Below are positions 1 to 7,800 of a stretch of 9,203 nt of DNA, piece by piece. The notes beneath the pieces were generated by a model. That model saw only the letters and a program-made list of their open reading frames with translations, was not told where the DNA came from and ran no database searches. This stretch comes from Bordetella parapertussis (lineage in GTDB: Bacteria; Pseudomonadota; Gammaproteobacteria; Burkholderiales; Burkholderiaceae): the NCBI GenBank assembly GCA_945901665.1, contig CAMDLJ010000082.1:1-9203 (forward strand), read 5' to 3'. The position numbers and the translations under genes are program-made. The stretch's first letter is position 1, and every line of letters starts with the position of its first letter.

Positions 1-55
1 CGGCGGGGGCTTGCAGGCCCATCAAACAGCGGCTGTTGACCATGGCCAAGCCCAT
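1..55 (-). CDS. ComM/YifB-family Mg-chelatase-like AAA ATPase, N-terminal fragment
   Basis: Only the first 18 codons are in the window; the gene continues past the left edge on the minus strand. The start codon is the CAT at 53-55 read in reverse, and the peptide begins MGLAMVNSRCLMGLQAPA. This resembles the conserved N-terminus of ComM/YifB proteins (typically MSLAxVxSRALxGLxAPAV). In family members, ComM is a hexameric helicase that promotes branch migration during natural transformation. A G-rich stretch (AGGGGGG on the minus strand, forward about 60-67) sits a few bases upstream as a ribosome binding site. The gene is divergent from the TorF-like porin, an order I recall from other Burkholderiales. 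The call rests on 18 residues plus context, so it is tentative. Confidence 0.6.
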   Translation of the reverse strand, partial: MGLAMVNSRCLMGLQAPA

Positions 56-84
56 TGAGCCCCCCTTTTTCAAAAATCAATTTT

Positions 85-113
85 TTGACAACAACGTGAA
101 AAGCGTGAAAAAT
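85..113 (+). promoter_or_regulatory. Candidate sigma-70 promoter for the first porin gene
   Basis: A perfect -35 box TTGACA lies at 85-90. With a 17-base spacer, the -10 position (108-113) reads AAAAAT, matching TATAAT at four of six bases. The alternative AATAAT at 111-116 matches better but needs a 20-base spacer. Transcription would start near 120, about 105 bases before the porin start at 227. The eight-base direct repeat CGTGAAAA at 95-102 and 104-111 falls in the spacer and -10 region. No sigma-54-type element was seen here. Confidence 0.4.
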
Positions 114-226
114 AATGGTTTTCCCTGCCCGCTTTAATCTTTGCGTTGAGCCCAGTGCCCAGCGCACCCATCGTGGCGCAGAAAACAGATTCTTTCATCC
201 TCAAAAACCCTGCTTTGGAGCCCCAA

Positions 227-1018
227 ATGAGTAAAAAAATATTGGCTTTGGCCGCCCTGTCCCTGGTTTCTGGCGCTGTGTTCGCACAAGCCGCCCCCGC
301 GACCACCCTGACCTACAACGCTGGCGTGGTCACCGACTACCGCTACCGCGGCATCACCCAAAGCCGCAACGAGGCCGCTGTGCAAGGTGGCGTGGACTAT
401 GCCCACAAGAGCGGTTTTTATGCCGGCGCTTGGGCTTCCACCATCAAGTGGATTGCCGATTACTCATACAGCAGCGGAACAAAAACCGGCACCGATATTT
501 CCGGTAATGTGGAGCTGGACGTTTACGGCGGCTACAAATTTGACTTGGCCAAAGACGTGACCATGGACGTGGGCGTCTTGCGCTATCAATATGTAGGAAA
601 CACGCTTGAAATGACCGGCGGGAGTTCACGCTTGAACTATGGCGATGCCAACACCAATGAGATCTATACCGCCATCACCATGGGCCCCATCACCGCCAAG
701 TACTCTTACAGCTTGAGCGACTTGTTTGGCTACATTGACTCCAAAGGCAGCGGCTACTTGGACTTGTCGGCCAACTTTGAAGTCATTCCCTCTTGGACGG
801 TCACGCCCCATTTCGGTCGCCAAACGGTCACTGCCGCCCGATACAACGCCTCTTACAACGACATGTCTTTGACGGTCACCAAAGACCTGGGCAAAGGCTT
901 GAGCGCTTCATTGGGCTACTACGGAACAAATGCAGATATAAGCAACTACAGCAGCGCCTTTGACGGCAAATTTTTGGGCGAACGCGGCGCCGTGTTGGGC
1001 GTGAAGTACAACTTCTGA
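227..1018 (+). CDS. TorF-family putative outer-membrane porin, copy 1
   Basis: This encodes a 263-residue exported beta-barrel-type protein of the TorF putative porin family (TIGR02001/Gcw_chp type). Residues 1-20 form a signal peptide: Lys at 3-4, a hydrophobic core, and AVFA before the cleavage site. The mature protein opens with the family hallmark GVVTDYRYRGITQS (about residues 34-47), followed by DYAHKSGFY. It is rich in alternating aromatic and polar strands and ends in Tyr-Asn-Phe; a C-terminal Phe is the usual signal for outer-membrane barrel assembly. The ATG at 227 was chosen over an upstream GTG at 146 because GGAG at 217-220 is well spaced and the signal peptide starts there. About half of its residues match the second porin. 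It appears monocistronic, with a terminator 27 bases downstream. The substrate is unknown; family members are often linked to nitrogen genes, but that role is inference. Confidence 0.88.
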   Translation: MSKKILALAALSLVSGAVFAQAAPATTLTYNAGVVTDYRYRGITQSRNEAAVQGGVDYAHKSGFYAGAWASTIKWIADYSYSSGTKTGTDISGNVELDVYGGYKFDLAKDVTMDVGVLRYQYVGNTLEMTGGSSRLNYGDANTNEIYTAITMGPITAKYSYSLSDLFGYIDSKGSGYLDLSANFEVIPSWTVTPHFGRQTVTAARYNASYNDMSLTVTKDLGKGLSASLGYYGTNADISNYSSAFDGKFLGERGAVLGVKYNF

Positions 1019-1045
1019 TCCCCGCACAGGCTTTGACGGCCTGAC

Positions 1046-1082
1046 AAAAACCCCGCCGGCGCTTTGCCCAGCGGGGTTTTTT
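1046..1082 (+). terminator. Intrinsic terminator of the first porin gene
   Basis: CCCCGC at 1051-1056 pairs with GCGGGG at 1071-1076 around a 14-base loop, and flanking A and T runs (1046-1050 and 1077-1082) extend the stem. The right arm runs into six T residues. It begins 27 bases after the porin stop codon, so the first porin is transcriptionally separated from the operon that follows. Confidence 0.88.
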
Positions 1083-1089
1083 CATGGTG

Positions 1090-1194
1090 GCCCCGCTGGG
1101 GCGTGCACCCGCGCTTGCTCAGAGCGCCAAACCGTTTGGCTGCCAAGTTTGGTTTGCCCACCCCGGGCTTGATGCCCCGTCATCCCCCCGTCAT
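1090..1194. repeat. Cluster of short inverted repeats plus an 11-base-period direct repeat
   Basis: This non-coding segment lies just after the terminator. It holds GCCCC/GGGGC (1090-1094 and 1098-1102), GCGCT/AGCGC (1111-1115 and 1123-1127), a seven-base-arm dyad GCCAAAC-C-GTTTGGC (1126-1140) and GGGC/GCCC (1165-1168 and 1174-1177). The word CCCCGTCAT then occurs twice, at 1175-1183 and 1186-1194, exactly 11 bases apart, about one helical turn. No credible reading frame crosses it: short open frames here lack ribosome binding sites and resemble no family I know. It may be a regulator-binding region, a small structured transcript, or chance in GC-rich DNA. Confidence 0.45.
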
Positions 1195-1249
1195 ACAGCG
1201 CATCAAATTGGGGATTTGGGCCACAGGCGAACCCCAAAATGCAAACGGG

Positions 1250-1266
1250 CGCACCAAAATAATGCG
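1250..1266 (+). promoter_or_regulatory. Candidate NtrC binding site (enhancer)
   Basis: CGCACCAAAATAATGCG resembles the NtrC consensus TGCACC-N5-GGTGCA: the left half GCACC is perfect and the right half keeps TGC. It is centred about 119 bases upstream of the predicted transcription start near 1377, within the usual range for NtrC enhancers. A second weaker match (GCACC-N5-GGCGA, 1326-1340) lies close to the -24 box. The 14-base dyad TGCATGCGGATGCA at 1288-1301 lies between them with non-canonical spacing. The assignment is supported mainly by the sigma-54 promoter and PII/AmtB genes downstream. Confidence 0.45.
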
Positions 1267-1350
1267 TTTATGGCGATCAATATGAAGTGCATGCGGATGC
1301 ATCAGGGCAAAACCCCAGCCAAATCGCACCAAGTTGGCGAAAAAAGCGGG

Positions 1351-1366
1351 TGGCACAAAGTCTGCT
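1351..1366 (+). promoter_or_regulatory. Sigma-54 (RpoN) -24/-12 promoter
   Basis: TGGCAC at 1351-1356, five bases, then CTGCT at 1362-1366. This fits the RpoN consensus TGGCAC-N5-TTGCW with one mismatch (C for T), and the invariant GG and GC pairs are spaced exactly right. The predicted start is about 1377, giving a leader of about 22 bases before the porin ATG at 1399, with GGAG at 1389-1392 inside it. No other promoter is evident between here and amtB, so it should drive the porin-glnK-amtB operon under nitrogen limitation. Confidence 0.8.
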
Positions 1367-1398
1367 TATAAGGGTTACACCTTACTTTGGAGAAACCC

Positions 1399-2560
<1,162 letters not shown>

Positions 2561-2595
2561 GCCGCAGCACCACGAACCCACAGAAAGCCATCATC

Positions 2596-4071
2596 ATGAA
2601 AAACTTCTTTGCCTCCCTATTGCTGGGCTTGAGCCTGCTGACGGTGACGTCGGCGGCCTTGGCCCAAACCCCTGCCCCAGCAGCACCGGCCGCTGCCGAG
2701 GCAGCCGCCCCCGCTGCAGCTGCACCGGCAGCTGAAGCCGCAGCACCTGCCGCTGCTCCTGTGCCCAACAAAGGCGACACGGCCTGGATGACCGTGGCCA
2801 CCTTGTTGGTGATCCTCATGACCATCCCGGGTCTGGCGCTGTTCTATGGCGGCTTGGTGCGCTCTAAAAACATGCTGTCGGTGCTGATGCAGGTGTTTGT
2901 CGTGACCTCCATGATTTACGTCTTGTGGGTGTTGTACGGCTACACCGTTGCATTCACTGGTGGCAGTCCGTTCATTGGCGGTCTCGACAAGCTGTTCCTC
3001 AAAGGCATCACGCCCGACTCGGTGGCCGCTACATTCAGCAAAGGCGTGGTCATCCCTGAGCTGTCGTTTGTCGCCTTCCAAGCCACGTTTGCGGCCATCA
3101 CCTGCTGCTTGATCGTGGGCTCGTTTGCCGAGCGCATGAAGTTCTCTGCGGTGTTGTTGTTTTGCGCCATTTGGTTCACCTTCAGCTACCTGCCCATCGC
3201 CCACATGGTGTGGTACTGGGACGGCCCCGATGCGATCACCGATGAGAAAGCCTTGGAGACCGTCACCGCCGCTGCTGGCTGGTTGTGGGCCAAGGGCGCG
3301 CTCGACTTCGCCGGCGGCACTGTGGTGCACATCAACGCCGGTGTGGCCGGTTTGGTCGGTGCCTATGTGATTGGCAAGCGCGTGGGTTACGGTAAAGAAG
3401 CCATGGCCCCGCACAGCCTGACCCTGACCATGGTGGGCGCTGCCCTGCTGTGGGTGGGTTGGTTTGGCTTCAACGCTGGCTCCAACCTGGAAGCCAATGG
3501 CGTGACCGCCCTGGCCTTCATCAACACCCTGGTCGCCACTGCTGCTGCCACGTTGAGCTGGATCGCTGGTGAAGCCTTGGCCAAAGGCAAGGCATCGATG
3601 TTGGGCGCAGCCTCTGGCGCCGTGGCTGGCCTGGTGGCTGTGACCCCGGCTTGCGGTTTTGTGGGCCCCATGGGTGCCATCATCATCGGCTTGATCGCTG
3701 GCTTGGTTTGCTTGTGGGGCGTGAGCGGTTTGAAGCGCATGCTCGGTGCCGACGACTCGCTGGACGTGTTTGGCGTGCACGGCGTGGGCGGCATTGTGGG
3801 CGCCTTGCTCACCGGCGTGTTCGCTGCACCCTCGCTGGGCGGTACGGGCATTTTTGATTACGTGGCCAACGCTGCATCGCCCAATTACTCGATCGGCGGT
3901 CAGGTGTGGGTTCAGTTTCAAGCTGTGGCCACCACCATCATTTGGTCGGCGGTGGTTTCCTACATCGCCTACAAACTGGTCGACATGATCATTGGCTTGC
4001 GCGTCAGCGAAGAAGACGAGCGCGAAGGCCTCGATATCAGCGCCCACGGCGAAAGCGCCTACAACCGCTGA
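2596..4071 (+). CDS. amtB: Ammonium transporter AmtB with Ala/Pro-rich N-terminal leader
   Basis: This encodes a 491-residue Amt/Mep/Rh-family inner-membrane ammonium channel. Residues 1-23 are a signal peptide (…SAALA before QT). Residues 24-57 are an almost purely Ala/Pro/Glu linker, and the channel body starts at about 58. Register with E. coli AmtB is clear: F165 and F292 correspond to gate residues F107 and F215, W206 to W148, D237 to D160, and pore histidines H245 and H395 to H168 and H318, with the same 150-residue spacing. About 20 extra residues lie between W206 and D237. The cytoplasmic tail GLRVSEEDEREGLD, ending HGESAYNR, is the conserved region engaged in GlnK regulation. The gene is last in the porin-glnK-amtB operon and is followed by a strong terminator. 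Its ribosome binding site is weak (AGAAAG, about 2582-2587). Confidence 0.97.
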   Translation: MKNFFASLLLGLSLLTVTSAALAQTPAPAAPAAAEAAAPAAAAPAAEAAAPAAAPVPNKGDTAWMTVATLLVILMTIPGLALFYGGLVRSKNMLSVLMQVFVVTSMIYVLWVLYGYTVAFTGGSPFIGGLDKLFLKGITPDSVAATFSKGVVIPELSFVAFQATFAAITCCLIVGSFAERMKFSAVLLFCAIWFTFSYLPIAHMVWYWDGPDAITDEKALETVTAAAGWLWAKGALDFAGGTVVHINAGVAGLVGAYVIGKRVGYGKEAMAPHSLTLTMVGAALLWVGWFGFNAGSNLEANGVTALAFINTLVATAAATLSWIAGEALAKGKASMLGAASGAVAGLVAVTPACGFVGPMGAIIIGLIAGLVCLWGVSGLKRMLGADDSLDVFGVHGVGGIVGALLTGVFAAPSLGGTGIFDYVANAASPNYSIGGQVWVQFQAVATTIIWSAVVSYIAYKLVDMIIGLRVSEEDEREGLDISAHGESAYNR

Positions 4072-4104
4072 TCTGACCGACACAGACAAATTCTCCAAGG
4101 ATTT

Positions 4105-4136
4105 ACCCGCCGCGCGTCAAGCCCGGCGGGTTTTTT
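4105..4136 (+). terminator. Intrinsic terminator of the porin-glnK-amtB operon
   Basis: ACCCGCCG at 4105-4112 pairs perfectly with CGGCGGGT at 4124-4131 around an 11-base loop, and the right arm runs directly into a six-T tract (4131-4136). It lies 33 bases after the amtB stop codon and separates the nitrogen operon from the epimerase gene. Confidence 0.92.
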
Positions 4137-4220
4137 CATTGTGTGCCCAGCATGGGCGAACGCCTGCGGGGCTCTGTCGAAACCAAGCCACAATGCACCC
4201 TCTTTGATTCAGGAGACGGC

Positions 4221-5096
4221 ATGAAATTGCGTTTGAGCCACCAAGACATGGTTTGCGAACTCCGCCCAGACCTGGGCGGCTGCATCGCAGGCATGTGGTT
4301 GGGCGGCATACCCATCTTGCGCTCCACACCAGGCGAGCAGTTGAACACCGTGCGCGCTTCGGGCTGTTACCCCTTGGTGCCCTTTTCCAACCGCATCGCC
4401 CAAGCCAAACTGGTGTGGAACGGCACCAGCCACCCGCTGGTGCGCAACTTCAACGACGAACCCCACGCCATCCACGGGGTGGGCTGGCAGCGGCCCTGGA
4501 CGGTTTTGGACCACAGCGACAACACCGCTTTGTTGAGCTACGAGCACCGACCCGACAGCCATTGGCCATTTGCCTTTGACGTGTCCCAGGCCTTTGCCTT
4601 GCAAGGCCACAGTTTGCAAGTGAGCATGTCCATCACCAACCAGTCCAGGCAGCCTGCCCCGGTGGGCCTGGGCTGGCACCCCTACTTTGTCAAACGCGAT
4701 AACAGCCATGTGCAATTTACTGCCACAGGCCTGTGGGAAATGGGCGAAGACAAGCTGCCCACCCTGCGCCGGGCCGCAACGGGCTTGGACGCTGACTGCC
4801 AACACCTGCGCATCGACAACTGCTTTGATGGCTGGGACGGTGTGGCCCATTTGAAAGATGGCTTGTTGCACACCCGCATCGAGGCCAATTTGCAGCACCT
4901 GGTGGTCTACACCCATGCGGACTTGGACGTGGTGGCGATCGAGCCTGTCAGCCATGTCAACAATGCCTTGCACCTGTCCAGCCACAGCGTGACCCCGTTG
5001 CGCGGCGTCGATCAGGCCGACCCCTTGGGTTTGCGGGTGGCCCAGCCAGGTGAGACGTTTGGGGTGCAAATGACCATTTCAGCGCAACACGCCTAA
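4221..5096 (+). CDS. Aldose 1-epimerase family protein (GalM-like)
   Basis: This encodes a 291-residue cytoplasmic protein with no signal peptide. It belongs to the aldose 1-epimerase (mutarotase) family, which interconverts alpha and beta anomers of free sugars or, in some branches, phosphorylated sugars. Family marks in order are PFSNRI (about 54-59), HAIHGVGWQRPW with candidate catalytic His85, GLGWHPYF with His153, and the general-base candidate Glu241 in AIEPVSH. ATG 4221 was chosen because AGGAG at 4211-4215 lies five bases upstream; an in-frame GTG at 4143 overlaps the terminator region and has no such site. The gene is shorter than E. coli GalM (about 346 residues), as is common for this subgroup. 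It stands alone behind a terminator with no sugar-pathway genes beside it, so the natural sugar cannot be named. Confidence 0.85.
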   Translation: MKLRLSHQDMVCELRPDLGGCIAGMWLGGIPILRSTPGEQLNTVRASGCYPLVPFSNRIAQAKLVWNGTSHPLVRNFNDEPHAIHGVGWQRPWTVLDHSDNTALLSYEHRPDSHWPFAFDVSQAFALQGHSLQVSMSITNQSRQPAPVGLGWHPYFVKRDNSHVQFTATGLWEMGEDKLPTLRRAATGLDADCQHLRIDNCFDGWDGVAHLKDGLLHTRIEANLQHLVVYTHADLDVVAIEPVSHVNNALHLSSHSVTPLRGVDQADPLGLRVAQPGETFGVQMTISAQHA

Positions 5097-5293
5097 GCGT
5101 TCGCAGAGGCCCGGTGCAGTCTTTGTCGGCGGCCAATGCGCGCGATGTGGCTTATCGGTGGATGATCAAGGCGTGGCCGCAAGAAACGCAGAACTGCCCT
5201 GAAGGCCTGAGAACTCAGCGCTGTTGCTGCGATCCACGCCAACATGCGCCATCAGGATTGATGGCGTTCCAGGGGCGCGGCTAACATGTCGCC
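5097..5293. other. Intergenic gap between epimerase and glcE
   Basis: No gene is supported in these 197 bases. The frames that cross it lack ribosome binding sites and resemble no family. No terminator with a T-run follows the epimerase, so read-through into glcE is possible. The only clear structure is the hairpin at 5246-5267. Confidence 0.5.
5246..5267 (+). promoter_or_regulatory. Perfect hairpin upstream of glcE
   Basis: CGCCATCA (5247-5254) and TGATGGCG (5259-5266) form an eight-base perfect stem around the four-base loop GGAT; a flanking G-T pair can extend it. No T-run follows on either strand, so it is not a standard terminator. It ends 26 bases before the glcE start codon and could act in the leader or as a protein-binding dyad. 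Confidence 0.45.
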
Positions 5294-6445
5294 ATGCAAG
5301 CCCCATTGACCACCTGGATCGAGCAGATCCACGCCGCAGCCGGACAAGGCCAAACCCTGGCCATCCAAGGCGGCAACAGCAAACACTTTTACGGCCAACC
5401 CTCGAGCAGCGCACAGGTGTTGGACACCCGCGCCCACAGCGGCATCGCCAGCTACGAGCCCAGCGAGTTGGTGGTCACCGTGCGTTGCGGCACGCCTTTG
5501 GCGGAGCTGGAAGCCGTGCTGGCCGAGCAAGGCCAGTGCTTGGCGTTTGAGCCGCCGCACTTCGCCACCGACGGCCAAAGCCACGCCACCGTGGGCGGTA
5601 TGGTTGCATCTGGGTTGGCCGGCCCCGCACGGGCCGTTGCAGGCGGTGTACGCGACCATGTGCTGGGCGTGCAAATGATCAACGGCAAAGGCGAGCGGCT
5701 CACCTTTGGCGGTCAGGTGATGAAAAACGTGGCCGGCTACGACGTGTCGCGCGTGCTCGCTGGCAGCATGGGCACCTTGGGTGTGATCACCGATGTGTCG
5801 CTCAAAGTCTTGCCCCAAGCACCTGCCGAAGTCACGCTGGCTTGCCATGTGCCGCAGGCAGACGCCTTGGCCTTGCTGCACCGTTGGGGCGCACAGCCAC
5901 TGCCCTTGAGCGCCAGTTGCTGGGTGCACGACACCACGGCACAACCCGCCACAGAGATGCTGTTTGTGCGCTTGCGTGGCGCTGTGGCGGCGGTGGATGC
6001 CGCCGTGCCGCGCATGTGTGCTGATGTCCTTGCTTTGGGCGGGCAGGCCGCTGCCATGGCCCAGACACAGGCCTTGGCCGATTGGTCGGCGTGCCGCGAT
6101 CAACGCCTGCCTTTTTTCACGCCCCCTGCGCCAGAGATGGCGCTGTGGCGCTTGAGCCTGCCGCAAACCGCGCCGGTGCTGGACCTGCCCTATGCACAGC
6201 TGATCGAATGGCACGGCGCCTTGCGCTGGCTGTGGGCGCCGCTTTCAGCCGCGCCCGAACTGCGCGCGCTTGCCGCGCAAGCGGGAGGACACGCCACGCT
6301 GTTTCGCGCTCACCCAAGTGCTGTTGGCGAGCTGCCAGCGGTGTTCTCGCCCTTGCCAGTGGCGCAACAACGCATCCAACACGAACTGCAAAAACAATTT
6401 GACCCGCACGGTGTCTTCAACACCAATCGACTGGGCCTGAGCTGA
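5294..6445 (+). CDS. glcE: Glycolate oxidase FAD-binding subunit GlcE
   Basis: This 383-residue protein is the FAD-binding subunit of the GlcDEF complex, which oxidises glycolate to glyoxylate at the membrane. An FAD-binding PCMH-type domain fills the N-terminal half: IQGGNSKHFYG (24-34) as the flavin pyrophosphate loop, then ATVGGMVASGLAGP (98-111) and VMKNVAGYDVSRVLAGSMGTLG (142-163, key residues KNVAGYD and GSxGTLG). The C-terminus has the usual FDPHGVFNTNRL. It is slightly longer than E. coli GlcE (about 350 residues). An in-frame TAA at 5282-5284 rules out an upstream start. The ribosome binding site is poor (AGGGG 18 bases away), and an out-of-frame ATG at 5286 opens a seven-codon frame overlapping the start. 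glcF follows after five bases. No glcD lies upstream in the window. Confidence 0.93.
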   Translation: MQAPLTTWIEQIHAAAGQGQTLAIQGGNSKHFYGQPSSSAQVLDTRAHSGIASYEPSELVVTVRCGTPLAELEAVLAEQGQCLAFEPPHFATDGQSHATVGGMVASGLAGPARAVAGGVRDHVLGVQMINGKGERLTFGGQVMKNVAGYDVSRVLAGSMGTLGVITDVSLKVLPQAPAEVTLACHVPQADALALLHRWGAQPLPLSASCWVHDTTAQPATEMLFVRLRGAVAAVDAAVPRMCADVLALGGQAAAMAQTQALADWSACRDQRLPFFTPPAPEMALWRLSLPQTAPVLDLPYAQLIEWHGALRWLWAPLSAAPELRALAAQAGGHATLFRAHPSAVGELPAVFSPLPVAQQRIQHELQKQFDPHGVFNTNRLGLS

Positions 6446-6450
6446 CCACC

Positions 6451-7683
6451 ATGCAAACCACCCTCGCCCCCGAATACCAACACACCGCCGACGGCCAAGA
6501 GGCCGAAGCGATTTTGCGCAAATGTGTGCATTGCGGTTTTTGCACAGCCACCTGCCCCACCTACCAGTTGTTGGGCGACGAGCTGGACGGACCACGTGGG
6601 CGCATCTACCTCATCAAACAAGTGCTCGAAGGCGTACCGCCCACGCGTGACACGCAACTGCACTTGGACCGTTGCCTGACCTGCCGCAACTGCGAAACCA
6701 CCTGCCCCAGCGGCGTGCAATATGGGCATTTGGTCGATATTGGCCGCAAGTTGGTGGACGAGAAAGTGCCTCGCCCTGCATCCGAGCAAGCCGTGCGTTG
6801 GGCCTTGAAAGAGGGCCTGTCTTCGCCCTTGTTTGCACCGGCCATGAAGCTGGGCCAAAGCGTGCGGGCTTTGTTGCCAAGCGCACTCAAAGCCAAGGTG
6901 CCTGAAGGCCGCAGCGCCGGTGTTTGGCCCACACGCACCCATGCACGCAAGGTATTGATGCTTGCGGGTTGTGTGCAACCCGCCATGAGCCCCAACATCA
7001 ACAGCGCCACCGCGCGGGTGCTCGATGCGTGTGGCATTCAAACCTTGGTGGAGCCGCTGGCGGGTTGCTGCGGCGGCGTGAAGTTCCATTTGAACGACCA
7101 AGACGCGGCCCATGTCCAAATGAAGAACAACATCGACGCTTGGTGGCCGCATGTGGCCCAAGGCGTGGAGGCGATTGTGATGAACGCCTCGGGTTGTGGC
7201 GTGACGGTGAAAGACTATGGCCATATTTTTCGCCACGATGCGGCGTATGCCGACAAAGCGGCCCGCATCAGCGAAATCACCAAAGACCTGAGCGAGTTGC
7301 TGCCCCACTTGATGCCCAGCTTGCAAGCGCGCATTCGGCCAGAAAACGCCCAAGCCCAAGGGCAACTCGCGTTTCACCCGCCGTGTACTTTGCAGCACGG
7401 CCAGCAACTCAAAGGCGGCGTGGAGACCCACATGAGCAGCTTGGGTTTTAAGGTCCGTGTGGCCAGCGTTGAGGCGCACTTGTGCTGCGGCTCAGCGGGC
7501 ACTTACAGCGTATTGCAACCCACCATCGCCACCCAACTGCGCGACCGCAAACTGGGCAACTTAAACGAAATTCAACCCAGCGCCATCTTGAGTGCCAACA
7601 TCGGCTGCATCACCCACTTGCAAAGCGGCACCGCTGTGCCGGTGCGGCATTGGGTGGAGGTGGTGGACGCCACTTTGGGTTGA
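6451..7683 (+). CDS. glcF: Glycolate oxidase iron-sulfur subunit GlcF
   Basis: This 410-residue subunit is close to E. coli GlcF in length (about 407) and should pass electrons from glycolate oxidation to the quinone pool. Two [4Fe-4S] ferredoxin-type motifs are near the N-terminus: C25-x2-C28-x2-C31-x3-C35-P and C75-x2-C78-x2-C81-x3-C85-P. Two cysteine-rich CCG domains follow: the first with C206-C207-G and C249, the second with HPPC (C312), C345-C346-G and C386. These are typical of GlcF, lactate utilisation LutA and heterodisulfide reductase-type subunits. All expected cysteines are present. It starts five bases after the glcE stop with no strong ribosome binding site, suggesting translational coupling. 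No clear terminator was found in the 117 bases before the convergent peroxidase gene. Confidence 0.95.
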   Translation: MQTTLAPEYQHTADGQEAEAILRKCVHCGFCTATCPTYQLLGDELDGPRGRIYLIKQVLEGVPPTRDTQLHLDRCLTCRNCETTCPSGVQYGHLVDIGRKLVDEKVPRPASEQAVRWALKEGLSSPLFAPAMKLGQSVRALLPSALKAKVPEGRSAGVWPTRTHARKVLMLAGCVQPAMSPNINSATARVLDACGIQTLVEPLAGCCGGVKFHLNDQDAAHVQMKNNIDAWWPHVAQGVEAIVMNASGCGVTVKDYGHIFRHDAAYADKAARISEITKDLSELLPHLMPSLQARIRPENAQAQGQLAFHPPCTLQHGQQLKGGVETHMSSLGFKVRVASVEAHLCCGSAGTYSVLQPTIATQLRDRKLGNLNEIQPSAILSANIGCITHLQSGTAVPVRHWVEVVDATLG

Positions 7684-7800
7684 CGCAGTGCCCATGAAGG
7701 CTGCTTATGAGCAGAGCAGTGGCCTGAGCGCGGGCCAGCATGGGCCAAAAGCGGGCCTATCCAACGCACAGGGCGCTCGCACTTGAACCCCAACAGGGGC

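Noticed and set aside
117..131. Possible sigma-54 element (TGG...TGCC) before the first porin
   Set aside because: The GG-to-GC spacing is two bases too short and the -24 box lacks CAC.
146..226. Upstream GTG start giving a longer first porin
   Set aside because: It would bury the signal peptide behind 27 extra residues; the ATG at 227 has a well-placed GGAG.
1064..1371. Overlapping plus-strand frames of 73 and 95 codons between the porins
   Set aside because: They start in or next to the terminator, lack Shine-Dalgarno sites and have arbitrary-looking composition.
2617..4098. Very long minus-strand open frame (493 codons) opposite amtB
   Set aside because: It mirrors amtB almost exactly. 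Its product is His/Gln/Gly-rich with no recognisable domain, as expected for the antisense of a GC-rich, codon-biased gene; it lacks a suitable ribosome binding site.
4209..5069. 286-codon minus-strand frame opposite the aldose epimerase
   Set aside because: Antisense shadow; the plus strand has conserved epimerase motifs and a good Shine-Dalgarno.
5252..7479. Long minus-strand open frames opposite glcE (5252-6214) and glcF (6310-7479)
   Set aside because: Both are antisense shadows of genes with clear motifs; their translations are His/Gln/Ala-rich and resemble no family.
7684..7800. Possible small gene or terminator between glcF and the peroxidase gene
   Set aside because: Only short frames without ribosome binding sites and weak GGGCC repeats were seen; nothing supports a gene or an intrinsic terminator.
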